This document shows positions 13,845 through 21,512 of a stretch of 28,923 nt of DNA, in pieces. The position numbers and the translations under genes were made by a program. Position 1 is the first letter of the stretch. The number at the start of each line of letters is the position of its first letter. Under the pieces are notes generated by a model, which saw nothing but the letters and a program-made list of their open reading frames with translations, was not told the DNA's origin and made no database searches. Source of the stretch: a virus; the IMG/VR virus record IMGVR_UViG_3300009370_000133, positions 1 to 28,923 of that record; one strand, written 5' to 3'.

Positions 13845-15937
13845 TGACTTTAGAAGAAGAAATGCAAAAGCGTGGTTTGTTACCATCTGAGCAGACAACT
13901 ACCGACCCATTGTTAGCTGAAATGCAAAGGCGCGGTTTGAATCCTGTCCAAGAAGAAAAGGGACTTGTGTCTCGTGCCTGGGATGCCACAAAACAAGCAG
14001 TGCAAGGTAATGCGGAGTTCAAAGATGCCGGTAACTGGCAAGACTATGTGGATGCCCGTGCAAAATCAGGTCATTATGATGATCGTGGCTTCTTTGGACG
14101 TGGTCCACTAGATGATGTGATGCAAATTGACAAGGCTGGCACATTCGGAAATGTAGAAGACCAGATCAACATGATTAAAGAGCGTTTTCCAGATGCTCGG
14201 TTCACACAGGATGCAAATCAAAACCCGATGTTGGTGCATGGCGACCAAAAGTTCTATATCAATAAGCCAGGACTTGATTTGCAGGATGTAGGGGAAGGTG
14301 CCGGAGAAGCAGCCTTATATGCCTTGGGTGGCGGAGCTGGCGCAGCTGCAAAAGGCCTTGGACTGGCAGCAAGAATGGGCGCGACTGGCGTTGCAGAAAC
14401 CGCTCTCAATGCGGGGGCGCAAAAGATGGCTGGACGTGATGAGATTGACGGTACGGAAATGGCCATTGCTGGTCTTGCTGGTGGCCTGTTTGAGGGCTTG
14501 GCTCCTGCCGTTTCTAAAGTCTGGAGGTCAATGAAGAACTCAGGCAAGTCAAACAAAGAAGCAGGCAAGGAAATTGCTCAAGAAATGGGCTTGAGCCTAA
14601 ATTCCGAACAGACTGAACGGCTTGGAGACCTGGCGCGTAATTTGGACCCCAGTCAAGTAGACATGAACACAATTATTGAGCATGTCGAACTGAATCAAAC
14701 GCCTACATTGGGAACACTTACCAAAAACCGTGACATTCTTGAAACAGAAAACGCTTTAAGACACACAGGACGCGACACGACTCGTAAGAAGTTGCAAATG
14801 CTTGATGATGCCAATGAAACCGGATTGCAAAGAGCAATGAGTCAAGCGCAAACCAACATGGGTGGCAGTGGCAGAGACTATTACACGGCTGCACAGGACA
14901 TCGGTGATGCGGTATCAAATGCCCAAAAAGCCGCAAAATCTAAAGTCAATGACGCTTATAACTCAGTGCAGGGTGCATTTGTCGGTTCAGAGCCATTCAG
15001 AGCCGCTCCGCAGCGTTTTAGGAAAGCATTAAGCAATGAGGGTGTGTTATTGGCTCCAAGCACAACAAAACGTTCAAATGATGTTTTGAATGATGTGTCT
15101 AAATCTATTGAAATGATGGGTGATGCAAAGGGTGTTTCGTGGCAAGCAGTTGAAGCACAAAGAAAGCGTATTAATTCGGCCTTTGCTGGTGCTGAAAAAT
15201 CAGACGCCAGAGCGTTGCAAATCATTAAAAATGAATATGATGAAATAGTGGATGAAGCTTTTAGTAATTCCCTGTTGAGCGGTTCAGAGGATGCTATTAA
15301 AAGCCTAACAAAAGCACGCTCTTTGGCTACTGATTACTTTAAGAAGTTTGAAAGCAAAGAGGAAGGCGGAAGGGTGATTAAACAGTGGTTGCAAGATGGC
15401 ACAACACCAGAGGATATAAGTAACGCTTTTTTGAGTAAAACTGGCGTTGTTGGCAAAAATGCACCTAAAGTGGCAAAAGCTTATCTTGATGTGGTTGGCA
15501 GAAACACACCAGAACACGTTGCATTGAAAGAATTAGCAATCCAAAGATTCACGGCTGACAAGGGACGTGCCGCAATTCGCAATAAATTAAAAGATGCAAT
15601 GACCAATGGTAAAACTTTTATGAATGAGGTGTTTACACCTAAAGAGCTAGGCTTTTTGAGTCGCACGGTTTCTTTCATTGATGGAATTTCACAGAAAGGT
15701 ATCAATGCACGCTCATCTGGTAGTGCTGAACGTTTTTTCAGATGGCTGAATCAGTCAGCGGGTAATGATGTGAGCTTATCTGGACTTTTGAATGGTGTAA
15801 AAAAGACGCTTTCAATGATTACAGGCGCAGAAAGTAGAGCAACAGCCTTACCCACTAGACAAATTGCTGTAAACCCTGCGGCTGTTGGTGCAGCCCAAGG
15901 GTCAACGGCTTTGCATAACTACCCCTCGAACCAGTGA
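13844..15937 (+). CDS. Large internal virion / DNA ejection protein (697 aa)
   Basis: The N-terminus carries two tandem short motifs, EEEMQKRGLLP and LAEMQRRGLNP (25 residues apart), common in large phage internal proteins and possibly peptide interaction or sorting motifs. Residues ~145-230 are Ala/Gly-rich and weakly hydrophobic (EAALYALGGGAGAAAKGLGL), suited to membrane insertion during ejection. The remainder is long helices. It is the largest protein of the window and last of the three-gene set, matching P22 gp16/gp20-type or T7 gp16-type roles. No lytic transglycosylase motif is seen. Confidence 0.7.
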   Translation: MTLEEEMQKRGLLPSEQTTTDPLLAEMQRRGLNPVQEEKGLVSRAWDATKQAVQGNAEFKDAGNWQDYVDARAKSGHYDDRGFFGRGPLDDVMQIDKAGTFGNVEDQINMIKERFPDARFTQDANQNPMLVHGDQKFYINKPGLDLQDVGEGAGEAALYALGGGAGAAAKGLGLAARMGATGVAETALNAGAQKMAGRDEIDGTEMAIAGLAGGLFEGLAPAVSKVWRSMKNSGKSNKEAGKEIAQEMGLSLNSEQTERLGDLARNLDPSQVDMNTIIEHVELNQTPTLGTLTKNRDILETENALRHTGRDTTRKKLQMLDDANETGLQRAMSQAQTNMGGSGRDYYTAAQDIGDAVSNAQKAAKSKVNDAYNSVQGAFVGSEPFRAAPQRFRKALSNEGVLLAPSTTKRSNDVLNDVSKSIEMMGDAKGVSWQAVEAQRKRINSAFAGAEKSDARALQIIKNEYDEIVDEAFSNSLLSGSEDAIKSLTKARSLATDYFKKFESKEEGGRVIKQWLQDGTTPEDISNAFLSKTGVVGKNAPKVAKAYLDVVGRNTPEHVALKELAIQRFTADKGRAAIRNKLKDAMTNGKTFMNEVFTPKELGFLSRTVSFIDGISQKGINARSSGSAERFFRWLNQSAGNDVSLSGLLNGVKKTLSMITGAESRATALPTRQIAVNPAAVGAAQGSTALHNYPSNQ

Positions 15938-16077
15938 CCTTTGAATATTCTGTATAGACAATGCAACGTGAACACAATGGCAAATGCCACAGACCAGCCC
16001 GTTAACTCAAAACCGAATGCCATAAGGCTTGCCAGGGCAGCAAGAATCATCACGATTGCAAAGATTAAATCAAACAT
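15919..16077 (-). CDS. Antisense two-TM small membrane protein (52 aa)
   Basis: On the minus strand a 52-codon frame begins MFDLIFAIVMILAALASLMA and ends FKGHWFEG. It has two hydrophobic helices (residues ~3-20 and ~27-45) joined by FGFELTG, and a GGA ten bases before the ATG. It fills the only sizeable gap in the virion operon and its 3' end overlaps the 697-aa gene by 19 bases. The composition is that of a real membrane protein rather than an antisense shadow, since almost none of it lies opposite a gene. Candidates are a holin-like or superinfection-exclusion protein; function unknown. Confidence 0.6.
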   Translation of the reverse strand: MFDLIFAIVMILAALASLMAFGFELTGWSVAFAIVFTLHCLYRIFKGHWFEG

Positions 16078-16115
16078 AAGTTAGTCCATCAATTAACCAA
16101 ATTATCTTACCACAG

Positions 16116-16139
16116 GCCGCAATTCCAGCGGCTTTTTTT
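16116..16139 (+). terminator. Intrinsic terminator abutting a start codon
   Basis: GCCGC (16116-16120) pairs with GCGGC (16128-16132) around a seven-base loop, followed by seven T residues. The next base begins the ATG of the zinc-ribbon gene. The stem is short, so it may attenuate rather than stop transcription; antiterminated late transcripts would pass. Confidence 0.65.
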
Positions 16140-16511
16140 ATGCCTATGTTATATGAAAGCAAGTGCGATATCTGCGGCACGGTGCATGAGTTCTACTGCA
16201 AAGCCTCAGAGCTTAAAGACTCATATCCTGTTTGCTGCGATATCCAAACACACCGCTATTTTTCCCCGCAATCAACCCCGCAGATTGCCTCAAGTACCGC
16301 GCGAGTATTTGAAAACTACAAATGTCCAGAAACAGGCGTTGTTGTGACAAGCGACCGCCAAAGAAACGAGATTCTAGCCAAGCATAACTTGATCGATGCC
16401 AGAGAAACGGGAACGGGAAAGGATCATATCAAACGGGCAAAGAAGCGAGCCGCAAAGCTGAAACAAGACGACAGTGTTAGCACTCAGTACACCGAATTAT
16501 CAACCACATAG
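16140..16511 (+). CDS. Small zinc-ribbon protein, FmdB-like N-terminus (123 aa)
   Basis: The N-terminus MPMLYESKCDICGTVHEF resembles FmdB-type zinc ribbons (M-P-x-Y-x-x-x-C-x-x-C-G). A second Cys group CCDIQ near residue 33 is followed by THRYFSP. The second pair is adjacent rather than C-x-x-C, so zinc ligation would be unusual. The C-terminal third is basic and helical (KDHIKRAKKRAAKLKQ). It lies just before scaffold and capsid genes, where small FmdB-like proteins often occur in podovirus genomes. There is no visible ribosome-binding site, because a terminator precedes the ATG directly. Confidence 0.65.
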   Translation: MPMLYESKCDICGTVHEFYCKASELKDSYPVCCDIQTHRYFSPQSTPQIASSTARVFENYKCPETGVVVTSDRQRNEILAKHNLIDARETGTGKDHIKRAKKRAAKLKQDDSVSTQYTELSTT

Positions 16512-16523
16512 GAAATAGCGAAA

Positions 16524-17531
16524 ATGAGCGATCAACCGGAAGTTCAAGAGAACGACACCGAAGCAACCACAGAAACATTGGGCCTTGAGGCTTGGGATGA
16601 GCTTGAGAATGTAGAGGTGGCAAGTGAAGAAGCCCCAGCTGAAGAAGCCCCAGCCGAAGAAGTAAAAGAAGCGTCCGAGGAAAAGGCAGAAGAATCAGCC
16701 GAAGAATCCATACAAGCACCCGATGCCCCAACAGAATGGAATCAGCAATTAAAGGAAGCATTTGAAAGCATCCCAACGCCTGAGGCCAAGCAAGCGTTTA
16801 TTGATGCTCACAGCAATATGTATCGTGACTATCAAAAGGATAAGCAAGCTATCGCGCCAATCAAGGCCACGGCTGAGTCATTAAGAACACACCTTGACCC
16901 GATTGCCAATGATTTAAAAATGATGGGCGTCAATGAGGATCAATACATTGGTCAAGTCTTTGCCACAGCGCAAGCTTTAAGGACTGATCCAGAGGGAACA
17001 TTGCGAATGCTGGCAAAAGACATGGGTGTCGAGATGGGTCAGCAGCCCGATGACACATGGGTGTCGCCTGAGCAAGAACAAATCACAAAGCTTGAACAGC
17101 AAATCAAGCAAATGGAAATGGCGAAACAGCAAGAGCAGTTTCAAAGCCAAGAACAAATTTTGGAGCAACAGAAGTTACAAGCTAACCACGCTGAGGCCCA
17201 ATTTAGGTCTGCTAAGAATGCAGATGGAACGGTAAAACATCCACATTTTGATAACCCAGAAGTGAAGGGGTACATGGAAATTTTAAGCACCAAAGCGTTG
17301 CAAGAGTTACAACAGTCTGGTGAGTATTTAACGCCAGAACAAGTAACTGAAAAACAAGAGTCCATTTACCAACAAGCTGTCAGGTTGGCCGGAAAAGATG
17401 TCACGCCCAATAAAGCCCCCGTTGAGAAACCTCAGCGGATCAAAGCAACTGCCCCTGTAGAAACAACGCCCGATTTATCCACTGAGCAAATCGCCTTTAA
17501 GGAATACGAGCGCATGTTAAACATGGGCTAA
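16524..17531 (+). CDS. Capsid scaffolding protein (335 aa)
   Basis: The N-terminal ~65 residues are extremely acidic with a tandem EEAPAEEAPAEE repeat encoded by near-identical 15-base units. Residues ~190-240 form a Gln-rich coiled coil (EQITKLEQQIKQMEMAKQQE). The C-terminus (STEQIAFKEYERMLNMG) is a short helix, the usual coat-binding end. Location immediately before the major capsid gene, acidity and coiled coil fit a scaffold that directs procapsid assembly and is then released. AGGA precedes the ATG. Confidence 0.82.
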   Translation: MSDQPEVQENDTEATTETLGLEAWDELENVEVASEEAPAEEAPAEEVKEASEEKAEESAEESIQAPDAPTEWNQQLKEAFESIPTPEAKQAFIDAHSNMYRDYQKDKQAIAPIKATAESLRTHLDPIANDLKMMGVNEDQYIGQVFATAQALRTDPEGTLRMLAKDMGVEMGQQPDDTWVSPEQEQITKLEQQIKQMEMAKQQEQFQSQEQILEQQKLQANHAEAQFRSAKNADGTVKHPHFDNPEVKGYMEILSTKALQELQQSGEYLTPEQVTEKQESIYQQAVRLAGKDVTPNKAPVEKPQRIKATAPVETTPDLSTEQIAFKEYERMLNMG

Positions 17532-17544
17532 ATAGGAGAAAAAA

Positions 17545-18534
17545 ATGCCTGTAAATTTAGGTGATTTGGCCGCTTCGGTTGCTCGTAAGCGTGTCAATAC
17601 TCGAAACCCGGCTGATAACATCACAACCAACCACAGCCTGTTTTATAAAATGAAGAAAAACGGCAATTTCCGCAAAGCCAACTTTAGTGGCAACGGTGTT
17701 GTTGAATTGTTTAAAAACGGCATACTGGATGACACTGGTGGAGCTGGTACGCCAAACAACATTGGGTGGTTCAACCCATATGAAGTGTTTGCGCCACAGT
17801 CAGACCAAGAGTATATCGATGGTGCCACGTTCGACTTTAAGCAGTTGGGCGCGATGATTCAATTCACTGGTGCCGATGAAATTAAATGGGCTGGTAAAGA
17901 AAAAGCTGTTGAGCTGGTATCAACCCGTGTGGATGTGGCCATGGACAACTTGTGTAACAAGATGGGTTCAGGCGCATTTGCCGATGGTACTGGTGAAGGT
18001 GGCCGTGAAATGGGCGGCTTGCAGTTATTGGTTCAAAATAATCCAGGTGCTGCCGGGACTGTTGGCGGCATTGACCAAGTTACTAATACTTTCTGGCGAA
18101 ACAAAGCACAAGACAGTTCAGGCAGTGGTGCCGTTACTGACACTAACGTGGTTGAACGGTTTAACACCTTGCACATCCAGTTGATGCGTAATCAAGACAC
18201 CCCCGACATTGTGATCTGTGATGACTCTCATTACCTCGCTTATGAGGCATCAGAGCAGAGCAAGGGGCGTTACCTGTCGCGTGAAATGGCTGACGCTGGC
18301 TTTGACGGCTACCGCTACAAGGGCAGTGACGTTATGTATGATGTTGAGTGTCCAGCACAGCATTATTACATGTTGAACTCCAAATATTTGCATTTGCGTT
18401 ATGCAACCCAAAAATGGTTTACCGCTGAAAAAGCGAGAAAAGTTGTTTTGGGCGACCATGATGTTGTGCCTATTTGGGTGACTTGCAACATGACTGTTTC
18501 TAACCGCGCCTTGCAAGGTGTTGGCTTCTATTAA
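17545..18534 (+). CDS. Major capsid protein (329 aa)
   Basis: It is preceded by a strong ribosome-binding site (AGGAG six bases before ATG) and directly follows the scaffold gene. Segments such as FKQLGAMIQFTGADEIKWAG, then GREMGGLQLLVQNN, and late PIWVTCNMTVSNRALQGVG fit HK97-fold coat proteins of podovirus type. Length is in the usual range and no prohead protease is encoded nearby, consistent with scaffold-based assembly. A strong hairpin terminator follows its stop, which would boost capsid transcript relative to downstream genes. Confidence 0.85.
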   Translation: MPVNLGDLAASVARKRVNTRNPADNITTNHSLFYKMKKNGNFRKANFSGNGVVELFKNGILDDTGGAGTPNNIGWFNPYEVFAPQSDQEYIDGATFDFKQLGAMIQFTGADEIKWAGKEKAVELVSTRVDVAMDNLCNKMGSGAFADGTGEGGREMGGLQLLVQNNPGAAGTVGGIDQVTNTFWRNKAQDSSGSGAVTDTNVVERFNTLHIQLMRNQDTPDIVICDDSHYLAYEASEQSKGRYLSREMADAGFDGYRYKGSDVMYDVECPAQHYYMLNSKYLHLRYATQKWFTAEKARKVVLGDHDVVPIWVTCNMTVSNRALQGVGFY

Positions 18535-18544
18535 CCCCTCGATT

Positions 18545-18570
18545 GGGGCGGGGAGACTCGCCCCCTTTTT
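18545..18570 (+). terminator. Intrinsic terminator after the major capsid gene
   Basis: GGGGCG at 18545-18550 pairs with CGCCCC at 18559-18564, extended by G-U and G-C pairs to a GAGA tetraloop, and is followed by CTTTTT. An upstream CCCC (18535-18538) could instead pair with the GGGG, giving a competing hairpin. The next ATG lies two bases past the T run. It probably lowers transcription past the capsid gene. Confidence 0.8.
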
Positions 18571-18572
18571 CC

Positions 18573-19268
18573 ATGATTGAAGAAACCCAAGAACAAAAGA
18601 TTATTTATGATCAGGTAAACCCGCCAAAGCCTTTGAATGTCCGCTTTTATAACCAACCAGTGGTCAAAGAAGTCATTAACGGCGTGAAGGTTTACAAGCC
18701 CAGACTCATGGCGCAGGTTCAAGTGAAGGGCGAAAACTCATCACTCAGCAAAATAGCCACCGATGAATTGAAATTTAAGTATTCGGACGAGTATGAAAGA
18801 TTCAAAAGCCGTCAATTTGATGGCCTGACCCCTTTATGCGCATTAACCGATGAAATGACAGCACAGTCACTTATCGACATGGGCATTAAGTCTGTTGACG
18901 ACCTAGCCCAAAGCAACACATTACCTTTATTTGATCACCTCAGAGATCAAGCCAAAAAACTATTGGAGATTAAAAATGCACCTCAGAATCGATGCGAACA
19001 CCACAATCACAAAGAAGAAGTACACCGGGCCATTGAAGAAAGTAACAGCGGCCAAGGACACCAAGAAGGGCATGATCAAGATAGACGCCAATACTTGGGT
19101 CCCAGAGAAGAAAGAAATCCAGGAGGAAGTCAAGCAGGAGGCTTTGGAACAAGAAGTGGTGCCGAAGAAAGAAGTCAAAAAAACAACCAAAAAGAAAGTA
19201 ACCAAGAAGAAAACAACCAAAAAGAAACCCAAGAAATCCTAAACTTTGATTATCAGCTTTCAGCATGA
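18573..19268 (+). CDS. Hypothetical protein after capsid, with low-complexity tail overlapping another gene (231 aa)
   Basis: The ATG at 18573 is preferred over an upstream TTG that lies within the terminator. Residues 1-~135 look like an ordinary protein (VNPPKPLNVRFYNQPVVKEV; LTDEMTAQSLIDMGIKSVDD). From ~136 the frame becomes Gln/Asn/Glu/Gly-rich low complexity (NSGQGHQEGHDQDRRQYLG) because it runs out of frame through the lysine-rich gene at 18976. It does not stop until 19268, where its TGA overlaps the next ATG as ATGA. That coupling suggests the long frame is used, though loss of an earlier stop is possible. Function unknown; a minor virion role is likely by position. Confidence 0.62.
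   Translation: MIEETQEQKIIYDQVNPPKPLNVRFYNQPVVKEVINGVKVYKPRLMAQVQVKGENSSLSKIATDELKFKYSDEYERFKSRQFDGLTPLCALTDEMTAQSLIDMGIKSVDDLAQSNTLPLFDHLRDQAKKLLEIKNAPQNRCEHHNHKEEVHRAIEESNSGQGHQEGHDQDRRQYLGPREERNPGGSQAGGFGTRSGAEERSQKNNQKESNQEENNQKETQEILNFDYQLSA
18976..19242 (+). CDS. Nested lysine-rich protein in an alternative frame (88 aa)
   Basis: GGAG seven bases before the ATG at 18976 gives it a better ribosome-binding site than most genes here. The protein carries two related motifs, RIDANTTIT (residues 4-12) and KIDANTWVP (35-43), then a charged stretch and a histone-H1-like tail of Lys/Thr triplets (KKTTKKKVTKKKTTKKKPKK). It lies entirely within the 3' part of the 18573 gene, shifted by one base. 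The organised IDANT repeat argues that this frame is the selected one in the overlap. A DNA-binding or head-interior role is suggested by the basic tail only. Confidence 0.72.
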   Translation: MHLRIDANTTITKKKYTGPLKKVTAAKDTKKGMIKIDANTWVPEKKEIQEEVKQEALEQEVVPKKEVKKTTKKKVTKKKTTKKKPKKS

Positions 19269-19963
19269 TCACTTTAAAAGAAATTTTACAGGAAATTCAA
19301 GACCGCAATTTTGAAACGCCTACTGAGGTTTACGCAACGAACCCTGCGCCAAAGTATAGGCGGCTACTTACTTTTGCAAATCAGGCCGTGCGCAAAATTA
19401 TCATGGCCCATGATTGGTCGCTTTTAAAAAGGCAGCACACTGTTAATGTGGTCGATGGTCAGGAGCTTTACCCCTTGCCAGAGGATTATTACTCATTGAT
19501 AAATCAGACCACATATCGCGGCAGTACTTATTTTCCAATAGACTTTGTGGCAAATTCACAAAGCATTGCTTTTAGGCGAAACTACGATATTGGCCAAGTT
19601 CATACTGGCAGGTTATATCGCGGCCAGCTTGAGTTTGTAAACTTCCCAGCAGGTCCGGTTACTTTAGAATACATGTCCAATGGTTTGGTTCTTCATGAGA
19701 ATGGTGATTCTGACCTCAAATTTACCGCAGACGATGACCAGTTCGGTGCAGATTATTCTGGTTTAGATGAGCTTATTGTGTTGGGCACTTTAGCCATTTA
19801 CCTAAGGGCAAAACAATCAGATGGATTGGATGTAGCCATTCAAGATTATGCCTCAGAGTTAAAGCAACAAATTTATAACGACAGCGGCGCAAGATATATC
19901 AACAATCGTGGTTATGACGTCCCGGTGAAACAAGCCCCATTTAATCCTGATTATGAGATTTGA
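19265..19963 (+). CDS. Head-tail adaptor / tail accessory factor, P22 gp4-like (232 aa)
   Basis: The N-terminus ITLKEILQEIQDRNFETP followed by LLTFANQAVRKIIMAHDW is the helical pattern of P22 gp4-type adaptors that plug onto the portal. The middle is beta-rich (QELYPLPEDYYSLINQTTYR) and the C-terminal part has helix DELIVLGTLAIYLRAKQSDG. It lies after the capsid region and before the nozzle gene, overlapping it by 11 bases, the expected order for tail-tube assembly. I rate the family assignment as likely rather than certain. Confidence 0.75.
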   Translation: MITLKEILQEIQDRNFETPTEVYATNPAPKYRRLLTFANQAVRKIIMAHDWSLLKRQHTVNVVDGQELYPLPEDYYSLINQTTYRGSTYFPIDFVANSQSIAFRRNYDIGQVHTGRLYRGQLEFVNFPAGPVTLEYMSNGLVLHENGDSDLKFTADDDQFGADYSGLDELIVLGTLAIYLRAKQSDGLDVAIQDYASELKQQIYNDSGARYINNRGYDVPVKQAPFNPDYEI

Positions 19964-21512
19964 CTTTGAAGTCCCAACCCGTGGATGGAACGCACGGGAT
20001 AATATGGACGCAATGGAATCAGGCTATGCGTTATCAATGAACAACGTTGTCCCTGAAAATGGATATCTGCGGATGCGTGGTGGAACCACCATATATCAAG
20101 ATGAATCAGTGGCCAACGCTGCCATCGGTGCCACGGGTCCAGTTGAGACCTTAGAGGTTTACAATGCCAATGGTCAAGAAAAGTTAGTCGCAGCGCGTAA
20201 TGAGTATGTTTATTCGATTGACGATCCCAGCACTGTCACACAGCTAGGCAATGGGTTCACAAACGCCCGCTGGCAAACCATGATGTTCAATGGTTTTCTG
20301 GTTATGGTGAATGGAGAGGATGCGCCACAGCAGTTTGACGGGACCACCCTTTCAGCTATCACAATGACGCTAAAAGACGACCAAGGCAATGTGCTTGGTG
20401 ATATTTTGGCTCAAGACCTTATTGGCTGTGTTGGTTATAAAGGGCGTGCTTTTTATTGGGCCGATGGCGAGCAAAGGTTCTTTTATGCCGACCAGGCTGG
20501 TGGCTATGCAGGTGACTTGATACAGTTTCCCATTGAAATGATTGCGAACCGTGGGGGTAAGATCGTTTCGATAATGAACTATAGCCGTGATTCGGGCAGT
20601 GGTCTTGATGACTATCTGGTGATCCACATGTCAACTGGTGAGGCGATTGTGTATGAAGGCCAAGACCCTTCAACCACTTATGATTGGCAAATTGTCAACA
20701 GATATGTGATTGGCGCGCCTGTGTCTATTCGTGGCAATACCCAATTTGGCGGCGATCAGGTCATCATAACATCGGATGGCATTATTAATTTAACAACGGC
20801 TTTACCCAATCAGAAATTTTCAAAAGCTGGGAATGTTGGGGACGCTATTGTTAATGCGGTTAAGCGCAACGTTAATGTCAACAAAGATGAGTACGGGTGG
20901 GAGGCGCAGTTTATACCTGATTTAGGCTGGTTGATATTTAACATCCCTCAAGGCAATCAAATAGATCAGTTCGTATTAAACACTGTGACCAATGCTTGGT
21001 TTAAGATTAGCAAGATTAACGCTCTCACTTGGACTGTATGGGGCGGGAATCCTTACTATGGCGACACAAACGGAAACATTATGCGCGCCGAAAATAGTAC
21101 CTATGATGAACGTGGGGCACTAAAGAATCAAATCACATTTAAGTTCATTACAGCATTTAGCAAGATGGGGATGCCTGGTACTGCTAAAACCGTTACCGGG
21201 GCATCAGTCACCCACAATTGGCCCAATGGTGAATACTTAGACACGGATGTTTTAACCGATTATGACAGGCGCACCAGTTATCCACTGTCAGCCACCCCAG
21301 AGTCATTGCCCGCCGTTTGGGATGTGGACGCGTGGGACGAGGCGGCATGGTCTGAGGCGTCCGATCCGATAGACGGGTATACCAGGCGGGACAATTTCAC
21401 TGGAGGCGATCATGGTACATCAATCGCGCTCAAAGTTCGTGGACAATCAAAAGTATATCAAGTCGTAATTTATGACTTGGGATTAGAATATAAGAAAGGT
21501 GGTAAGATATGA
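19953..21512 (+). CDS. Tail nozzle / stabilisation protein, P22 gp10-like (519 aa)
   Basis: The start TRGWNARDNMDAMESGYALS and NNVVPENGYLRMRGG is typical of podovirus tail-tube nozzle proteins. The body is a repeated beta-sheet, propeller-like pattern (ETLEVYNANGQEKLVAARNE; WQTMMFNGFLVMVNGEDAP; YKGRAFYWADGEQRFFY). Length fits the ~470-560 aa range. It would sit below the adaptor ring and carry the fibre. The next gene overlaps as ATGA with AAAGGTGG upstream. Confidence 0.78.
   Translation: MRFDFEVPTRGWNARDNMDAMESGYALSMNNVVPENGYLRMRGGTTIYQDESVANAAIGATGPVETLEVYNANGQEKLVAARNEYVYSIDDPSTVTQLGNGFTNARWQTMMFNGFLVMVNGEDAPQQFDGTTLSAITMTLKDDQGNVLGDILAQDLIGCVGYKGRAFYWADGEQRFFYADQAGGYAGDLIQFPIEMIANRGGKIVSIMNYSRDSGSGLDDYLVIHMSTGEAIVYEGQDPSTTYDWQIVNRYVIGAPVSIRGNTQFGGDQVIITSDGIINLTTALPNQKFSKAGNVGDAIVNAVKRNVNVNKDEYGWEAQFIPDLGWLIFNIPQGNQIDQFVLNTVTNAWFKISKINALTWTVWGGNPYYGDTNGNIMRAENSTYDERGALKNQITFKFITAFSKMGMPGTAKTVTGASVTHNWPNGEYLDTDVLTDYDRRTSYPLSATPESLPAVWDVDAWDEAAWSEASDPIDGYTRRDNFTGGDHGTSIALKVRGQSKVYQVVIYDLGLEYKKGGKI

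Noticed and set aside
14254-14568. Ala/Pro-rich minus-strand frame opposite the 697-aa ejection protein
   Set aside because: It is the reverse reading of an Ala/Gly-rich coding stretch, with no start signals.
18543-18572. TTG start extending the post-capsid gene upstream by ten codons
   Set aside because: The extension lies inside the terminator hairpin and T-run; the ATG at 18573 is more credible.
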